A stretch of 64,000 bases of DNA from an uncultured Ruminococcus sp. (GCA_934435205.1 CAKSAK010000001.1:124001-188000), one strand, 5' to 3'. Positions 42,757 to 53,033 are shown, counted from the stretch's first letter. Numbers and translations are program-made. Notes: generated by a model not told the origin, from the letters alone.

Positions 42757-43737
42757 TTATTTTTCTTTTCTGCTTACTCTCCAGCCTGCTGCGATAAGGA
42801 TAACTCCACCGCCTATAAGTACAGGCACCGGCCAGTTGAGTGAACCCGTCTGTGGTATATTGTCAGGCGTTGAGCTTGATGAATCAGAGCCTGACGAACT
42901 GCTGTCAGGTGTGCTTGAACTACTGTCTGTATTACTCGAACTGTCTGACTTATATGTGTTCTCTATAAGAAACAGCTTGCCATTGTTTTTGGTAACAACT
43001 GTGTAGTTTGCAGGAATATCTATCTCCTTAACTGTCCACTCAGCCGCAGTATCATCTTTCCAGAAATACTCCCAATTGTTGTCAGCGTCAAGAGTAACAG
43101 TATCGAAAAGCTTGCCGTCACGATATATCTCCACCTTGATATTGTCAGGTATGAGTTTTTCCTGACCATCAGGAACTATCCACGACTTTCTTACACCATA
43201 ATCACTGTCCCCTACTGGGATCTCCTCATATGTAAACTTGGTATAAACTGTTATCTGACCCTCAGCCACTATATCATTATCTATCTCGATAAGTGACGGT
43301 GACGGAGTGAACTTTGCCATTGTGTTCTCAAAGCCCTTGCCTGAAACAAGATACAGACCCACAGAATCAGCAGAAAGCTTTACTTCACCGTTTGCGTCCG
43401 TCTTGCCTGTTGAAACTGGTGTTATGCCGTCAGTTTTTGCGTAGTTGTCAAGCGTATCAGCGACAGCCTGCATTTTTGAAGCGTCAGTAAAATCAGACAT
43501 ATCTATAGGATAATTGCTGAACTCGCCGGTAAGGACAAAGTCAGCTTCTTTACGCTCACCGACCTTATATATGCTCCACTCGGCATTACTAACAGTTGTT
43601 GTATCATTTTTGCACACTATATTCACATTAATATTATCCGCTGCAGAAGCTGAGATCGTCATACTTCCCAAGGCTGAAACAGCCATTGCCGCCGTACACA
43701 AAACAACCTTTGCAAGCTGAGAAAATTTAAGTTTCAT
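42757..43737 (-). CDS. Minor pilin or surface protein with IPQTG sorting signal
   Basis: 326-residue sortase substrate: signal peptide (LCTAAMAVSALGSMTISASAA), N-terminal pilin-like region, a CnaB-type domain (VRKSWIVPDGQE to WTVKEIDIPANYTVV), a Ser/Asp/Pro wall-spanning repeat (SSSNTDSSSSTPDSSSSG), IPQTG, hydrophobic helix and RVSRKEK tail. ATG at 43737 has GGAG upstream and overlaps the class C sortase gene by 11 bp. Probably the basal pilin that links fibre to wall, as its signal differs from the LPXTG of the other two. Confidence 0.88.
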   Translation of the reverse strand: MKLKFSQLAKVVLCTAAMAVSALGSMTISASAADNINVNIVCKNDTTTVSNAEWSIYKVGERKEADFVLTGEFSNYPIDMSDFTDASKMQAVADTLDNYAKTDGITPVSTGKTDANGEVKLSADSVGLYLVSGKGFENTMAKFTPSPSLIEIDNDIVAEGQITVYTKFTYEEIPVGDSDYGVRKSWIVPDGQEKLIPDNIKVEIYRDGKLFDTVTLDADNNWEYFWKDDTAAEWTVKEIDIPANYTVVTKNNGKLFLIENTYKSDSSSNTDSSSSTPDSSSSGSDSSSSTPDNIPQTGSLNWPVPVLIGGGVILIAAGWRVSRKEK

Positions 43738-44650
43738 CTTTACTACTCTCCTTATCAGGTAGATTTTCAACATTATCGTCACTCTCTGGCTTATCCAGCA
43801 TTGCCACAAGCTCATCATGAGAGATTTTTTTGCGTTTTGAATCCACAAACCACCACACAAGCAGTACCACAAACAACGGTATCGCTACAAAAGGCACGAC
43901 CACAAGAGAATCGAGCTGAACAGCGTCTGCCGTTATTTTTGAAACACTCTTCGTATCGTCCGCAGTTTCAACTCTCTTTGCACGAACAAGAAGCCTGTGA
44001 GAATTGACTCCGTATGGTGTGCAGGTAGTCAGCGTAACATGATCCTCACCTGGAATAATGTTCAGCTTATCCATTTCATTAGGCAGAACTATATAAACAG
44101 CCTCAACCTCATATGTATAGACCTCTTTCAACACCGTTATAGTGAACTCATCGCCCTCTGCAAGCTTATCAAGGTCGCTGAAAAGCTTTGCAGACGGCAG
44201 ACCTCTATGTGCTGAAATGACCGAATGAGTGTCCGCTCCGCCAACAGGCAGGCTCGAACCCTGCAGATGTCCCACAGCGACATTTAGCACGCCGTCACTT
44301 GTGCCATGATAAATAGGCAGTTCCACCCTTATAGTCGGAATGGAAATATAACCCATAATGCCCGTCCCCGTGATATCTAGGATATCCTCATAGCCCTTGA
44401 CCTGATCATAATCCACAAAAGGTCTGGCAAGCTTCGCTATCTCTTCATTATATTTTCTGGCACGGCTGAGGATCTCTTCATTCTCCTTGTCAGAAAGGTC
44501 ATTTGCCGCTTTCTGATAAGTCGCCACCGCACGGCTTTGCGTTTTTGAATTCCACCAATCGCTTATTGTTGGATATAACATCACGGAGAGCCCCACAAGC
44601 AATAACAAGACTAATAAAATTGTAGTTGATTTACCGCTTTTCTTCCTCAT
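43727..44650 (-). CDS. Class C (pilin-polymerising) sortase
   Basis: 307-residue membrane sortase. N-terminal helix, lid-like DWWNSKTQSRAV segment, catalytic His in VISAHRGLPSAKLF, Cys in VTLTTCTPYGVNSHRLLVRAKR, and a C-terminal membrane helix followed by an acidic tail. This two-helix layout is typical of pilin polymerases. ATG at 44650 is chosen for GGGAGG 5 nt upstream. Acts on the backbone pilin encoded just before it. Confidence 0.94.
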   Translation of the reverse strand: MRKKSGKSTTILLVLLLLVGLSVMLYPTISDWWNSKTQSRAVATYQKAANDLSDKENEEILSRARKYNEEIAKLARPFVDYDQVKGYEDILDITGTGIMGYISIPTIRVELPIYHGTSDGVLNVAVGHLQGSSLPVGGADTHSVISAHRGLPSAKLFSDLDKLAEGDEFTITVLKEVYTYEVEAVYIVLPNEMDKLNIIPGEDHVTLTTCTPYGVNSHRLLVRAKRVETADDTKSVSKITADAVQLDSLVVVPFVAIPLFVVLLVWWFVDSKRKKISHDELVAMLDKPESDDNVENLPDKESSKDET

Positions 44651-44713
44651 GGAGTCCTCCCTGATGCCTGCCGACCGAGATCGGCAGGACAAAGGTAAAA
44701 ATAAATTCAAAAA

Positions 44714-46300
44714 TTAGTCGTTCTTAGCTCTCTTCTTAGCAATGAGAAGCACACCTGCGCCCAGTACGATAGCTCCGCCTACACCGTAGAAGATCTGAGT
44801 ACCGATACCGCCAGTTGTTGGAAGTGAACCGCCCTTCTGGTTTATGATCTTAACTGTTGAGCCGCTTGTGCCTGAGTCTGTGCCGTCGATCATACGAATG
44901 GACTGAAGCGTATCAGCAGGATAATATGTTGTGTCAAACTTGAACTCATATGGATCAGCTCTGTTATACTGAGCAGGAGCTTCTATCTCAACAAGCTTGT
45001 AAGTTGTCTGATCATCAATGCCCTTGATAGTGAACTCACCTGTTGCGTCTGTTTCGATATGATCAACAGAGCCTCTCTCACTGCCGATCTCAAGTCTGTA
45101 AACATTGTCAGCTATCTTGACAAGTCTGATAGCATCGTTATGAACATTTCTAAGCTGGAACTTAGCACCTGCAAGAGGCGCGCCCTTTTCGTCTACCTTG
45201 TTACCAACAAGTGAGAATGTCCAGTCATAAACTGTGACCTTAGGTGTTTCACCGTTCTCCTTACCTGTTTTGTCCTGAGGATTATTTGAATATGTCAGGT
45301 AAGCTGTGTTAGGGTTATTGTTCACGCTGTCAGGAGCAGTAACTGCTACCTTAGCTTTTTCATTGAGCTTAGCAGAATAATAAGTTTCGATCTTAGCAAC
45401 TTTAGGATATTTCTTTACAAGTTCCTTGATATCGAAAGTAACAAAGAAAGACTCCTTATAGTCGGCTGTACTGCTGTCGTCGCCAACTGTTGTGTTAGGT
45501 CCTACTGTAACAGAAGTGATCTCCTGACCGTCAGCGTCATAGTACTTGTATGTAAGGTTATCATTGAATGTGAAACCCTCGCTGAGCTGGTCACGAACTG
45601 TGTATGTATACTTGTCATAAGCTGATACATCGCTTGGTATAGTTGTTGTGATCTTGAATTCTACATCGTCACCGATTGCGTTGTCACCAACATCGCCCCA
45701 TGCGTCATTCTCATTATGCTTGATCTGCTTTGTAAGTGTTGGCTTTGTCCTCTTCGGAGTAACGTCTGTTGTGCCTGAAACGTTAAGGATAAGAGCTGAG
45801 TTAGCCTTATCAACACCATTATTTTCTGTTGCATCGACAACGAGATAATAACCAGCATTTTGAACAGCGATAGTGTACTTACCATCTGCTTCTGTAGCTG
45901 TAACAGCATTGTCATTTATTATGCAATCAGCGGCGACTTTTGCAAACTTTGCAGTATCTTCCTTTGTCCAGTGATCTGCGTCTGAGATTATCTTTGCAAC
46001 GTCTGCTGCACTTTCAGCACTGTCAAACTGTGACATATAAGTGTCAAGGCCAGAAGTTTTCAGTTTGGTAAGCAGAGTATCGCCATTAATGCCGTTGCCC
46101 CAAGAGATAGTATTTGTTGCAGATGCCTGATCAAAGATCTGATAAGCATTATATACTCTGTTTGTATCAGAATCCTTGATAACAATGTGATTAGCGCCAT
46201 AATCAGCAGTAGCAAATACTCCGAATGCTGATGTTGCAGCAATAGCTGAAACTGACATAACTGTTGCAGCAGCAAGAGCTGCGATTTTCTTCATCTTCAT
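44714..46300 (-). CDS. Backbone pilin (type-2 fimbrial, LPTTG)
   Basis: Major shaft subunit, 528 residues. Signal peptide, N-terminal region with a KTSGLDTYMSQF helix, a pilin-motif lysine region (KRTKPTLTKQIKHNE), an isopeptide D2 domain (WGDVGDNAIGDDVEFKITTTIPSD, YTVRDQLSEGFTF), a CnaB domain with the E-box YKLVEIEAP, then LPTTGG, hydrophobic helix and KKRAKND tail. Sortase C would join LPTTG to the pilin-motif lysine. Located between the tip adhesin and sortase C genes. Confidence 0.94.
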   Translation of the reverse strand: MKMKKIAALAAATVMSVSAIAATSAFGVFATADYGANHIVIKDSDTNRVYNAYQIFDQASATNTISWGNGINGDTLLTKLKTSGLDTYMSQFDSAESAADVAKIISDADHWTKEDTAKFAKVAADCIINDNAVTATEADGKYTIAVQNAGYYLVVDATENNGVDKANSALILNVSGTTDVTPKRTKPTLTKQIKHNENDAWGDVGDNAIGDDVEFKITTTIPSDVSAYDKYTYTVRDQLSEGFTFNDNLTYKYYDADGQEITSVTVGPNTTVGDDSSTADYKESFFVTFDIKELVKKYPKVAKIETYYSAKLNEKAKVAVTAPDSVNNNPNTAYLTYSNNPQDKTGKENGETPKVTVYDWTFSLVGNKVDEKGAPLAGAKFQLRNVHNDAIRLVKIADNVYRLEIGSERGSVDHIETDATGEFTIKGIDDQTTYKLVEIEAPAQYNRADPYEFKFDTTYYPADTLQSIRMIDGTDSGTSGSTVKIINQKGGSLPTTGGIGTQIFYGVGGAIVLGAGVLLIAKKRAKND

Positions 46301-46328
46301 AATTATTTATCCTTTCATATTTGTTTAT

Positions 46329-49300
46329 TTACAGCGTTTTTTTGCGACGCTTTGTAACTAAAAGTATTGTTGCAGCAACAGTGACTGTTCCGCCTGTTGC
46401 CACGAATGGGATAACACCCATGCCGCCTGTTTCAGGCAGCTCTCCTAAGGTTTCCTCAGAGTTGTTATAGACCTGAACATACTGATCGCCGTTCTTTGTC
46501 ATATCAATGCAATCCTCATTTTCTGAGCCATTGTATCTGTAGTAAGCCTTGTATGACGATGTGCTTACCGGCTGACCATTCACGTCTATCTCCTCAAACC
46601 AGTAGTAATACTTATTTCCTTTGACATTATTTTCTTCAAGAGAAATGGCAGTTGACCAGTTGTTATCAGCCGTGAGCGTTATCTGCTTCCACAAGAATAC
46701 TTCACTGCTTGGTATCGCATCTTTATTAGGAACAGGTGTAACGTTCGTCTTCTCAGGTGTGCCAAGATCATTAGCTGTCACCTCATAAGAGCAACTGCTA
46801 TCATCATCGACCTTTGCAGTAAGCTCAACTGTAACATCGGAAGTAATACTGCTTAGATCCAAAGTAAATTTAGTCTTATCCCATGATGAATTATCAATGC
46901 CAGACAAACTTATATACTCACTTGTACCTGTCCATGACGTAACGCTCTGCTGCTTGTCAGTGTCCCAAACGTCCTGATCTCTGTAGAAATCAGCGAGAAC
47001 ATCGCCTGACGCATTGATAAGTCTTACTCTTGAATATTTGATATCGCCCTTTTCCAGCCATGCGTTATTAAGGGTGAAACTGAACTTGGCCGAGCCATAC
47101 ATGGTATACTCAGAGGCAAAGCTTCCGTTCTGAGCCATTTCTGCACCATTGCTTGTAAGGATCTTGAATTTAACATTCTGTCCCTTATCCATTGTGCCTG
47201 TAAACTTGTTATAATTTTCAGGAACGTCAGCCTTATTTGTTGACCTATAGATATTGAACGTTACCTTATCATTGGTATGAGCATTGCTATCGCCGTCAGA
47301 CCATGCCTTTTGCAGGCGAACGTCCATATTTTCTACCTTCTGCGGGGTCTTGGTATTGACGATCGTATCAAAGCCCGTGGCACTGCCGTTATTTGAATAA
47401 GTATATGTAACGCCAAAGCCGTCAGGTATATTCTTTTCAAGAACATAGTAATACTTGTCCTTGTCAAGGCCGTCAAGAGTTACAGTCCAATTCTTAGACT
47501 TTTCAAGAGAAACAGTTTTTATAAGTCTGCAATCTGTTGGTATTCCGTTATCTCCATTCACTCTCGAGGTTGAATTTGGTGCAACAGAGGATTCATAAAC
47601 ATCTGCCTCGACCTTGTCGATACCGGCAGGAAGCTCGCTGTCAGCAAGCTTGTTTCCAAGCTCATCACGCCATTCCTTCGTAATGTTAAGTCCCTTGACG
47701 TTCGTTACTGTAACATCAGTGTTTTTGCTCATTGCCGTTGCACTGTATACAGCCTCATATCCTGTTGCAAGATCGATCTCTTTGATATAGTAGTAAAGCT
47801 GCTTATAATCATTGCCGACCTTTGTATATCCAGGAAGCTTTGTCCACTCATGTTTCCAATTATTAGCTTCGTTAAGAGTTACCTCATCACTGCCCCACTG
47901 AATATCATCTGGAACACCGCTTAAAACCTTAGTTGTTGACGAGCCAAGAAGGAACTTTACGTTCTCTGCCGAATGATTGCCGTTTCCATCGCTCCAAACC
48001 TTGCTTGCAGTTATCTTAAACTCTTTCAGCAGATTTGTTACTCTGAACATATCTCCGTTCTTCACGAACTGATATCCGTCCTCACCGACTTCACTAGGAA
48101 CTACAGCCGGACGCACTTTAAAAGCAAAATATATAGGAGTTTCGTCAAGAAGATAACCCTCTGGACTTTGCTTTTCTATAAGCTTATAAAGATGACCCTC
48201 AGTATCTCCGGTGCCTGCGGCAGGTTCAAGGTCAAGATTGTATGACCCGTCAGAATTTACATTGAATGTCTGTGCCGTATCCTGTGCCGAATTTCCCCAG
48301 ATAACTGATCTTCTGTCTTTCGCAGCATTTTCTTTGAAATCTACTGCTGGAAGCCAATCATATGTGCCATTTTCCAGCTTAGTGTATCTGTAGATCTCAA
48401 AAGAAGCCTTAAGCATAATACTATAGTCTCCGCTGTCTACCTTCATAAGCTTAAATGGCTCAACAGTTGTTGATGATGCCTTTGACTGATTTATCAACTC
48501 AAACTCGGAATCATTATCTTCACTGTCATTTACAGCAGAGCCGTTTGTGTCAAATGAGATATTATTGAACACATGGACTTTATAGCCATCGTTCTCAGCG
48601 TCCTCATCATTTGCAGGACTTCCTGTATAAATGTAAACTATTTTCAGATGACGCTGATCTGGAACGTTTATTTCAAGTTTCTTTACAAAATCTCGTGTCT
48701 TCGCTGTCAGTGCGGAACACTTTACAGCCGATAGCATTTTTTCATTGCTGACCGCAGTGTTTGGATAGCCGCTGCTATCTACGTATTCATATTCGACTCT
48801 GAAAACACCGCCTGCCTTCTCAGAAGAAACCTCCTCCACAGGAACGGATATGCTTGAGCCAAAATCTGACCACTCGTTTTTCTTGTTGGCAAAGGCTTTT
48901 ACTTCATTAAAGTAATCACCGTCCATATAGCCATAAGCCACATAGTATCTCTTTATATTTCCGTTTTCGTAGCCTTCAGGCAAAGTTAAATCAATAGTGC
49001 CCTTAGCGCCAACAATACTTTCACTTGGAATAAAGTTAGCAATAAACTTGCCCTTTTCGTTGGTAATAACATCTGCACTGCATGAAACTGTGCTGTCAGC
49101 TACCTCCGGGTCTGATATCACATAACTGTAATCACTTACAGCAAGCTCTGCACCCGTATCTGCGTCAAATACCTTAATAGACTTCAGATCCATATTAACA
49201 GCGGAATTGCCATTTATGCTTACAGTTTTTGTCTGAATGTTACCCTGGGCGTCCTTTGTCTTAACAACAGCCGTACCTCCGCACTTGATAACATCGTTGA

Positions 49301-52094
49301 GAGTTATCATTCCGCTTGTTGAGCATTTGAGCTTTTTAGGGTTAACATCAATGGTATAAGTTATCTCACAGCCGGTAGACTTCGGAGAAGAAGTTTTCTT
49401 CAAGTTCTTTTCCTTAACTGTCTGCGTCTGGCTTCTCTCAGGATACTTTCCAGCTTTATCCTGAGCTGTGTTTTTGAACGCTGCAGTACCATTCTTGTAA
49501 ACGCCATTCTTAACATCATCGACCTTTACAAGAGTGCTGTAATAAGCTGTCCAAGCGTCCTGCTGATTCCATTTTGTTACAAAAGTGATCGTGTTTGCGG
49601 TCTTATCGTAAGTATATTGGAACTGACTTACATTTGCAAGGTCATACTTATCAGAACTGTTTCCTGACGAATATTTCAGATAATCGTTGTTCTCGTATAG
49701 TATCATGCCAGCCGGAAGAGTATCCACGATCTCAACTGTGTCGCCATACTTATAAACGCCATTCTTGTTGATATCAAGCCGCCAATCAAACCTGTAATAC
49801 TCAACGCCATTTACAGTAACAACAGGCAGGCTGTTAAGATCATGCACTGTGTCGCCTGCTGTGCTGCTTGCTGCGTCATACTTTTCATAAGGTGCTTTGG
49901 AACTGTCGCCTATAGTAAACTTAGTTTTATCTGCACTAGGCTCAAATGTTTCACCTTTATAAGTAGCCTTGTTATTTACATTTATAATAGTACCTGTGTC
50001 AAGACCTGTTATATCTACGGTACTGCTATACTTTATCTGCACAAGGTTTATATTGTCAAATTCTTCACTATCATTGAACTTTATCTCAAACGAAGTGTTG
50101 TCGGCATTAGGTACTACAGTGTAATTTGAGCTGTCAAGGGTTTCATAGCTTCCTGTTCCATTTCTCTGAACATACATGATAATGGAATCAGTGTCAAGAA
50201 CGCTCTTTATTGACTTGCCATCATTTGACGTAGCGTTCATATCATCGCTTATAGTCTTGCCCCTAAAGGAACCGTTTGTCTGCTTGACTTCTACCTGCCA
50301 CTTATATGTAACACTGCTTCCGTCCTGAGAAACGTCAAGAACTGTTTTTGACTTCTCGTTTACAGGCTTGTAATAAACTGTCTTGTCAGAATGGAAGCCG
50401 TCAATACCTGCAGTATTTTTCACTGAATAATATCCACTGCTGTTAGGGTCGCCAAGATCATAGTCAGCGACCTTTGTTTCATAGGAAATAACTACCTCGT
50501 TATTGTCACCTATGCTGTCAGGCAAAACAAGCTCACCGTCACTTGCTACCGTTGCATCAATAGTATCATTTCCTACCTTAATGCTGACCTTCTGTCCTGC
50601 TTTAAGCATATTGTCAGTTATTGTCTTGCCTTTAAGAGTAGAATTTTTGTCATTACATTTAACAGTTACTTCCCATTTGATTATACCTAATGTGTTATTA
50701 CCTAACCAACCATTTTTTGATATCTGATACTTATTATAAACAGTTTCACTTGATGTGATATCAGACCATGGGTTGCTCTGGTCAGGTCTTTTCATTCTTA
50801 CAGTGTTTGTAGTTTCTGCCTTGTCAGGATCGATAGCTGTTACATACTCAATAGTGATTTTTGACGCTGTTGTTTTATCGTCAAACGTAAGCGTGTTTCC
50901 GTCAAGTGTGTACTTTACATCTGAACCATCGTCAGCTTTAAGTGTAAAGCTTCCTAGCTTTGCATCGGGAAATGCTTCATCATAAAGGTGATAGCCCTTG
51001 AGGTCTGCACCGCTAGGATTGCTTACAACTATTTCCCATGTGACTTCGTTATTGTCATAGTCAACATTCTTGCCTGTTTTTGAGATCTTATCCTTCTTTG
51101 AATCAGAATAAATAGTTTTATCTGCTTTTACTCCATTTCCGTCCTTATCATATGTAGTGGATTTGTTTTCCACCTTACCGCCAAGAACAAAGTCAGGGTT
51201 GCTCGTTGGATAAGGAGTTGTGTAGCTTATGGTAACATTTTCTTCGCTGAAGCCGTCATTGAAAATGAAGTTTCCGCTTGCAGCGTCATAGCTTCCTGCA
51301 CCCTCAGGTGAAACAGTGAAGCTTCCGTCAACAGCGTCCTTAAAAAGCTTGTCCTCGATCCTGTCAAGAGGCTTCTTTGCAGGATTGTCAACTGTGATAG
51401 TCCACTTAACTCCGTCAGCAGTTTCGCTTGCGTCCTTTATGGCAGACATAGTGAGCGGAGTAAAACCGTCTATTTCAACCGTCTGACCGCCTATCTCAAC
51501 AGTGGTCTTATCACCTGTATCTGTATCCTTACGCTTTACATTACCCTCAAAGCTTGCCTTACCGCTTATAGCGTCCTTCTCATTTTTCTGTTGATATCGC
51601 TCGTCAAACTCAATGAAAAGATACTTCTTTCCATCTATTTCATCAACTCTGTACTTACCGGAAATTCCTTCGCCCTCAGTAAAAAGAGTATCCTCAACGT
51701 TGCCCCACTCTCCACCTGACGGGATACCACCCTCTGGCAGGCTAACATTATCGGCGATAGGGAAATAAATATACCTATTGGTCATTTCGCCCTTATCAAA
51801 ATCAAATTCTACATTGAATTCGATCTTTTTAGATTGGTCTTTTCCTGAACCGACCGCATCATAGGATTTTATCGTAATGCTATTCGCATCTTTATACGAA
51901 TAGTTTCCGCCATTATAAGAAACATCTCCACCTGCCACGGAAGTACCCTCAGTGGCACTTATTGCAGGCATAACAAGGCTTGCCAGCACTGACACTGTCA
52001 TGACTACAGACAGCACCACGCCGAACAAGCGGCTGCGTTTCTTCCTTTCATTTTCTTTTAGATATTGCCGAACTTTACCGTTAAAATTCTGCAA
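46329..52094 (-). CDS. Giant LPXTG adhesin, likely pilus tip
   Basis: 1921-residue surface protein. Signal peptide with a long basic start (LKENERKKRSRLFG) and helix; N-terminal collagen-binding-like region; repeats of about 110-150 residues of Cna/DUF11-like type (WTITVDNPAKKPLDRIEDKL, WEIVVSNPSGADLKGYHLYD, WEVTVKCNDKNSTLKGKTI, WQVEVKQTNGSFRGKTISDD); then SpaA/CnaB domains with E-box YKLIEKQSPEGY and several KVWSDGN-type repeats; LPETGG, helix and KRRKKTL. Starts with TTG at 52094 after GGAGGGAG. As first structural gene before the backbone pilin it is probably the tip adhesin; the ligand is unknown. Confidence 0.92.
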   Translation of the reverse strand: MQNFNGKVRQYLKENERKKRSRLFGVVLSVVMTVSVLASLVMPAISATEGTSVAGGDVSYNGGNYSYKDANSITIKSYDAVGSGKDQSKKIEFNVEFDFDKGEMTNRYIYFPIADNVSLPEGGIPSGGEWGNVEDTLFTEGEGISGKYRVDEIDGKKYLFIEFDERYQQKNEKDAISGKASFEGNVKRKDTDTGDKTTVEIGGQTVEIDGFTPLTMSAIKDASETADGVKWTITVDNPAKKPLDRIEDKLFKDAVDGSFTVSPEGAGSYDAASGNFIFNDGFSEENVTISYTTPYPTSNPDFVLGGKVENKSTTYDKDGNGVKADKTIYSDSKKDKISKTGKNVDYDNNEVTWEIVVSNPSGADLKGYHLYDEAFPDAKLGSFTLKADDGSDVKYTLDGNTLTFDDKTTASKITIEYVTAIDPDKAETTNTVRMKRPDQSNPWSDITSSETVYNKYQISKNGWLGNNTLGIIKWEVTVKCNDKNSTLKGKTITDNMLKAGQKVSIKVGNDTIDATVASDGELVLPDSIGDNNEVVISYETKVADYDLGDPNSSGYYSVKNTAGIDGFHSDKTVYYKPVNEKSKTVLDVSQDGSSVTYKWQVEVKQTNGSFRGKTISDDMNATSNDGKSIKSVLDTDSIIMYVQRNGTGSYETLDSSNYTVVPNADNTSFEIKFNDSEEFDNINLVQIKYSSTVDITGLDTGTIINVNNKATYKGETFEPSADKTKFTIGDSSKAPYEKYDAASSTAGDTVHDLNSLPVVTVNGVEYYRFDWRLDINKNGVYKYGDTVEIVDTLPAGMILYENNDYLKYSSGNSSDKYDLANVSQFQYTYDKTANTITFVTKWNQQDAWTAYYSTLVKVDDVKNGVYKNGTAAFKNTAQDKAGKYPERSQTQTVKEKNLKKTSSPKSTGCEITYTIDVNPKKLKCSTSGMITLNDVIKCGGTAVVKTKDAQGNIQTKTVSINGNSAVNMDLKSIKVFDADTGAELAVSDYSYVISDPEVADSTVSCSADVITNEKGKFIANFIPSESIVGAKGTIDLTLPEGYENGNIKRYYVAYGYMDGDYFNEVKAFANKKNEWSDFGSSISVPVEEVSSEKAGGVFRVEYEYVDSSGYPNTAVSNEKMLSAVKCSALTAKTRDFVKKLEINVPDQRHLKIVYIYTGSPANDEDAENDGYKVHVFNNISFDTNGSAVNDSEDNDSEFELINQSKASSTTVEPFKLMKVDSGDYSIMLKASFEIYRYTKLENGTYDWLPAVDFKENAAKDRRSVIWGNSAQDTAQTFNVNSDGSYNLDLEPAAGTGDTEGHLYKLIEKQSPEGYLLDETPIYFAFKVRPAVVPSEVGEDGYQFVKNGDMFRVTNLLKEFKITASKVWSDGNGNHSAENVKFLLGSSTTKVLSGVPDDIQWGSDEVTLNEANNWKHEWTKLPGYTKVGNDYKQLYYYIKEIDLATGYEAVYSATAMSKNTDVTVTNVKGLNITKEWRDELGNKLADSELPAGIDKVEADVYESSVAPNSTSRVNGDNGIPTDCRLIKTVSLEKSKNWTVTLDGLDKDKYYYVLEKNIPDGFGVTYTYSNNGSATGFDTIVNTKTPQKVENMDVRLQKAWSDGDSNAHTNDKVTFNIYRSTNKADVPENYNKFTGTMDKGQNVKFKILTSNGAEMAQNGSFASEYTMYGSAKFSFTLNNAWLEKGDIKYSRVRLINASGDVLADFYRDQDVWDTDKQQSVTSWTGTSEYISLSGIDNSSWDKTKFTLDLSSITSDVTVELTAKVDDDSSCSYEVTANDLGTPEKTNVTPVPNKDAIPSSEVFLWKQITLTADNNWSTAISLEENNVKGNKYYYWFEEIDVNGQPVSTSSYKAYYRYNGSENEDCIDMTKNGDQYVQVYNNSEETLGELPETGGMGVIPFVATGGTVTVAATILLVTKRRKKTL

Positions 52095-52137
52095 AACGGA
52101 TCACTCCCTCCGAAATTATACACTATTTATAATAAAG

Positions 52138-52740
52138 CTAGTCCACTGTGCCTATCCTTTTAAAAGGATATATCCTCAGCGAGACCTTTCCAAGCACTGC
52201 TTCCTCAGCAATACAGCCTATCCTCTTTGTACGGCTGTCAACAGACGTAGATCTGTGGTCGCCCATAACGAATATTCTCTCATCAGGCACCTGATACGGC
52301 AACTCGATATCACATTCTCCCAGAGCTTTGCCGTCAACATACGGCTCGTTCAAGGTTTTTCCGTTTACGATAACAGTACCGTCCTCCTTGATATCCACCA
52401 CGTCGCCTGCTGTAGCGATAACACGTTTCAACAGTATCTTATTATTATAGTAAAACGCAACTATATCGCCCTTCTGAAAGCTTCCTCGCTTTCTGCACAC
52501 CACCAGCTCGTCGTCATGCAAAGTCGGCGTCATACTTGTACCCGTTACTCTCAAAACAGGCAAAAATAACATTGATATGATCACTGCTGCCGCTGCCACA
52601 ACAATAAGCGACGCCACAGTGCTGCGGAGTATCCTCAGATATTCCCGCCTTTCATGACGCTTTTTTACCACCCGCTCAAGTGTCTGGACATCAGGAAGCT
52701 CAGGCTTTTTTAACACCTTGTTTTTGCTATCTGCCGCCAT
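52138..52740 (-). CDS. Signal peptidase I of the pilus operon
   Basis: 200-residue membrane peptidase that removes signal peptides. One membrane helix (about 41-61), catalytic Ser in VTGTSMTPTL, catalytic Lys in ILLKRVIATAGD, and VMGDHRSTSVDSR. Within pilus loci such SipA-like enzymes process or assist pilins; here both catalytic residues are kept, so it is probably active. ATG at 52740 with GGAGGAAG upstream, overlapping the coiled-coil gene. Confidence 0.94.
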   Translation of the reverse strand: MAADSKNKVLKKPELPDVQTLERVVKKRHERREYLRILRSTVASLIVVAAAAVIISMLFLPVLRVTGTSMTPTLHDDELVVCRKRGSFQKGDIVAFYYNNKILLKRVIATAGDVVDIKEDGTVIVNGKTLNEPYVDGKALGECDIELPYQVPDERIFVMGDHRSTSVDSRTKRIGCIAEEAVLGKVSLRIYPFKRIGTVD

Positions 52741-52963
52741 GATCTTCCTCCGCTACCGGCTGCTCAACAACCAGCTTGTGACCTGTCAGTGCAGCTACCT
52801 GCCGCTCCAGCCTGTCAAGTCGGTCAGTGATACTTTTTTTATCTTCGAGCTTTTGAAGAAGCTTTTCATTCTCTGCGGTAAGCTTATCATACTCTTTTCG
52901 CAGATAAAGCATTAGCTCGAGCAGCTCATTTTTTGACAATTTTTCAAGTGCCTTATCCTTCAA
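52727..52963 (-). CDS. Small coiled-coil protein leading the pilus operon
   Basis: 78 residues, predicted soluble: KNELLELMLYLRKEYDKLTAEN and LEDKKSITDRLDRLERQVAALTGH give heptad-like leucines over about residues 12-58. No signal peptide. Starts with TTG at 52963, 7 nt after GGAGGT; a GTG at 52972 overlaps that site. Overlaps the signal peptidase start by 14 bp. No family known to me; a scaffold or regulator for the membrane assembly machinery is conceivable. Confidence 0.8.
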   Translation of the reverse strand: MKDKALEKLSKNELLELMLYLRKEYDKLTAENEKLLQKLEDKKSITDRLDRLERQVAALTGHKLVVEQPVAEEDHGGR

Positions 52964-53004
52964 AAGCCTCACCTCCGACGCAATATGCCTATATATTTAC
53001 AAGT

Positions 53005-53033
53005 ATTATATCACTTGATTTTCCATTTGTCAA
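53005..53033 (-). promoter_or_regulatory. Pilus operon promoter
   Basis: TTGACA (53033-53028), 17-bp spacer, TATAAT (53010-53005). It is the only clear promoter seen for the seven-gene operon. The rest of the gap up to 53440 is AT-rich without a gene I can support. Confidence 0.88.
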
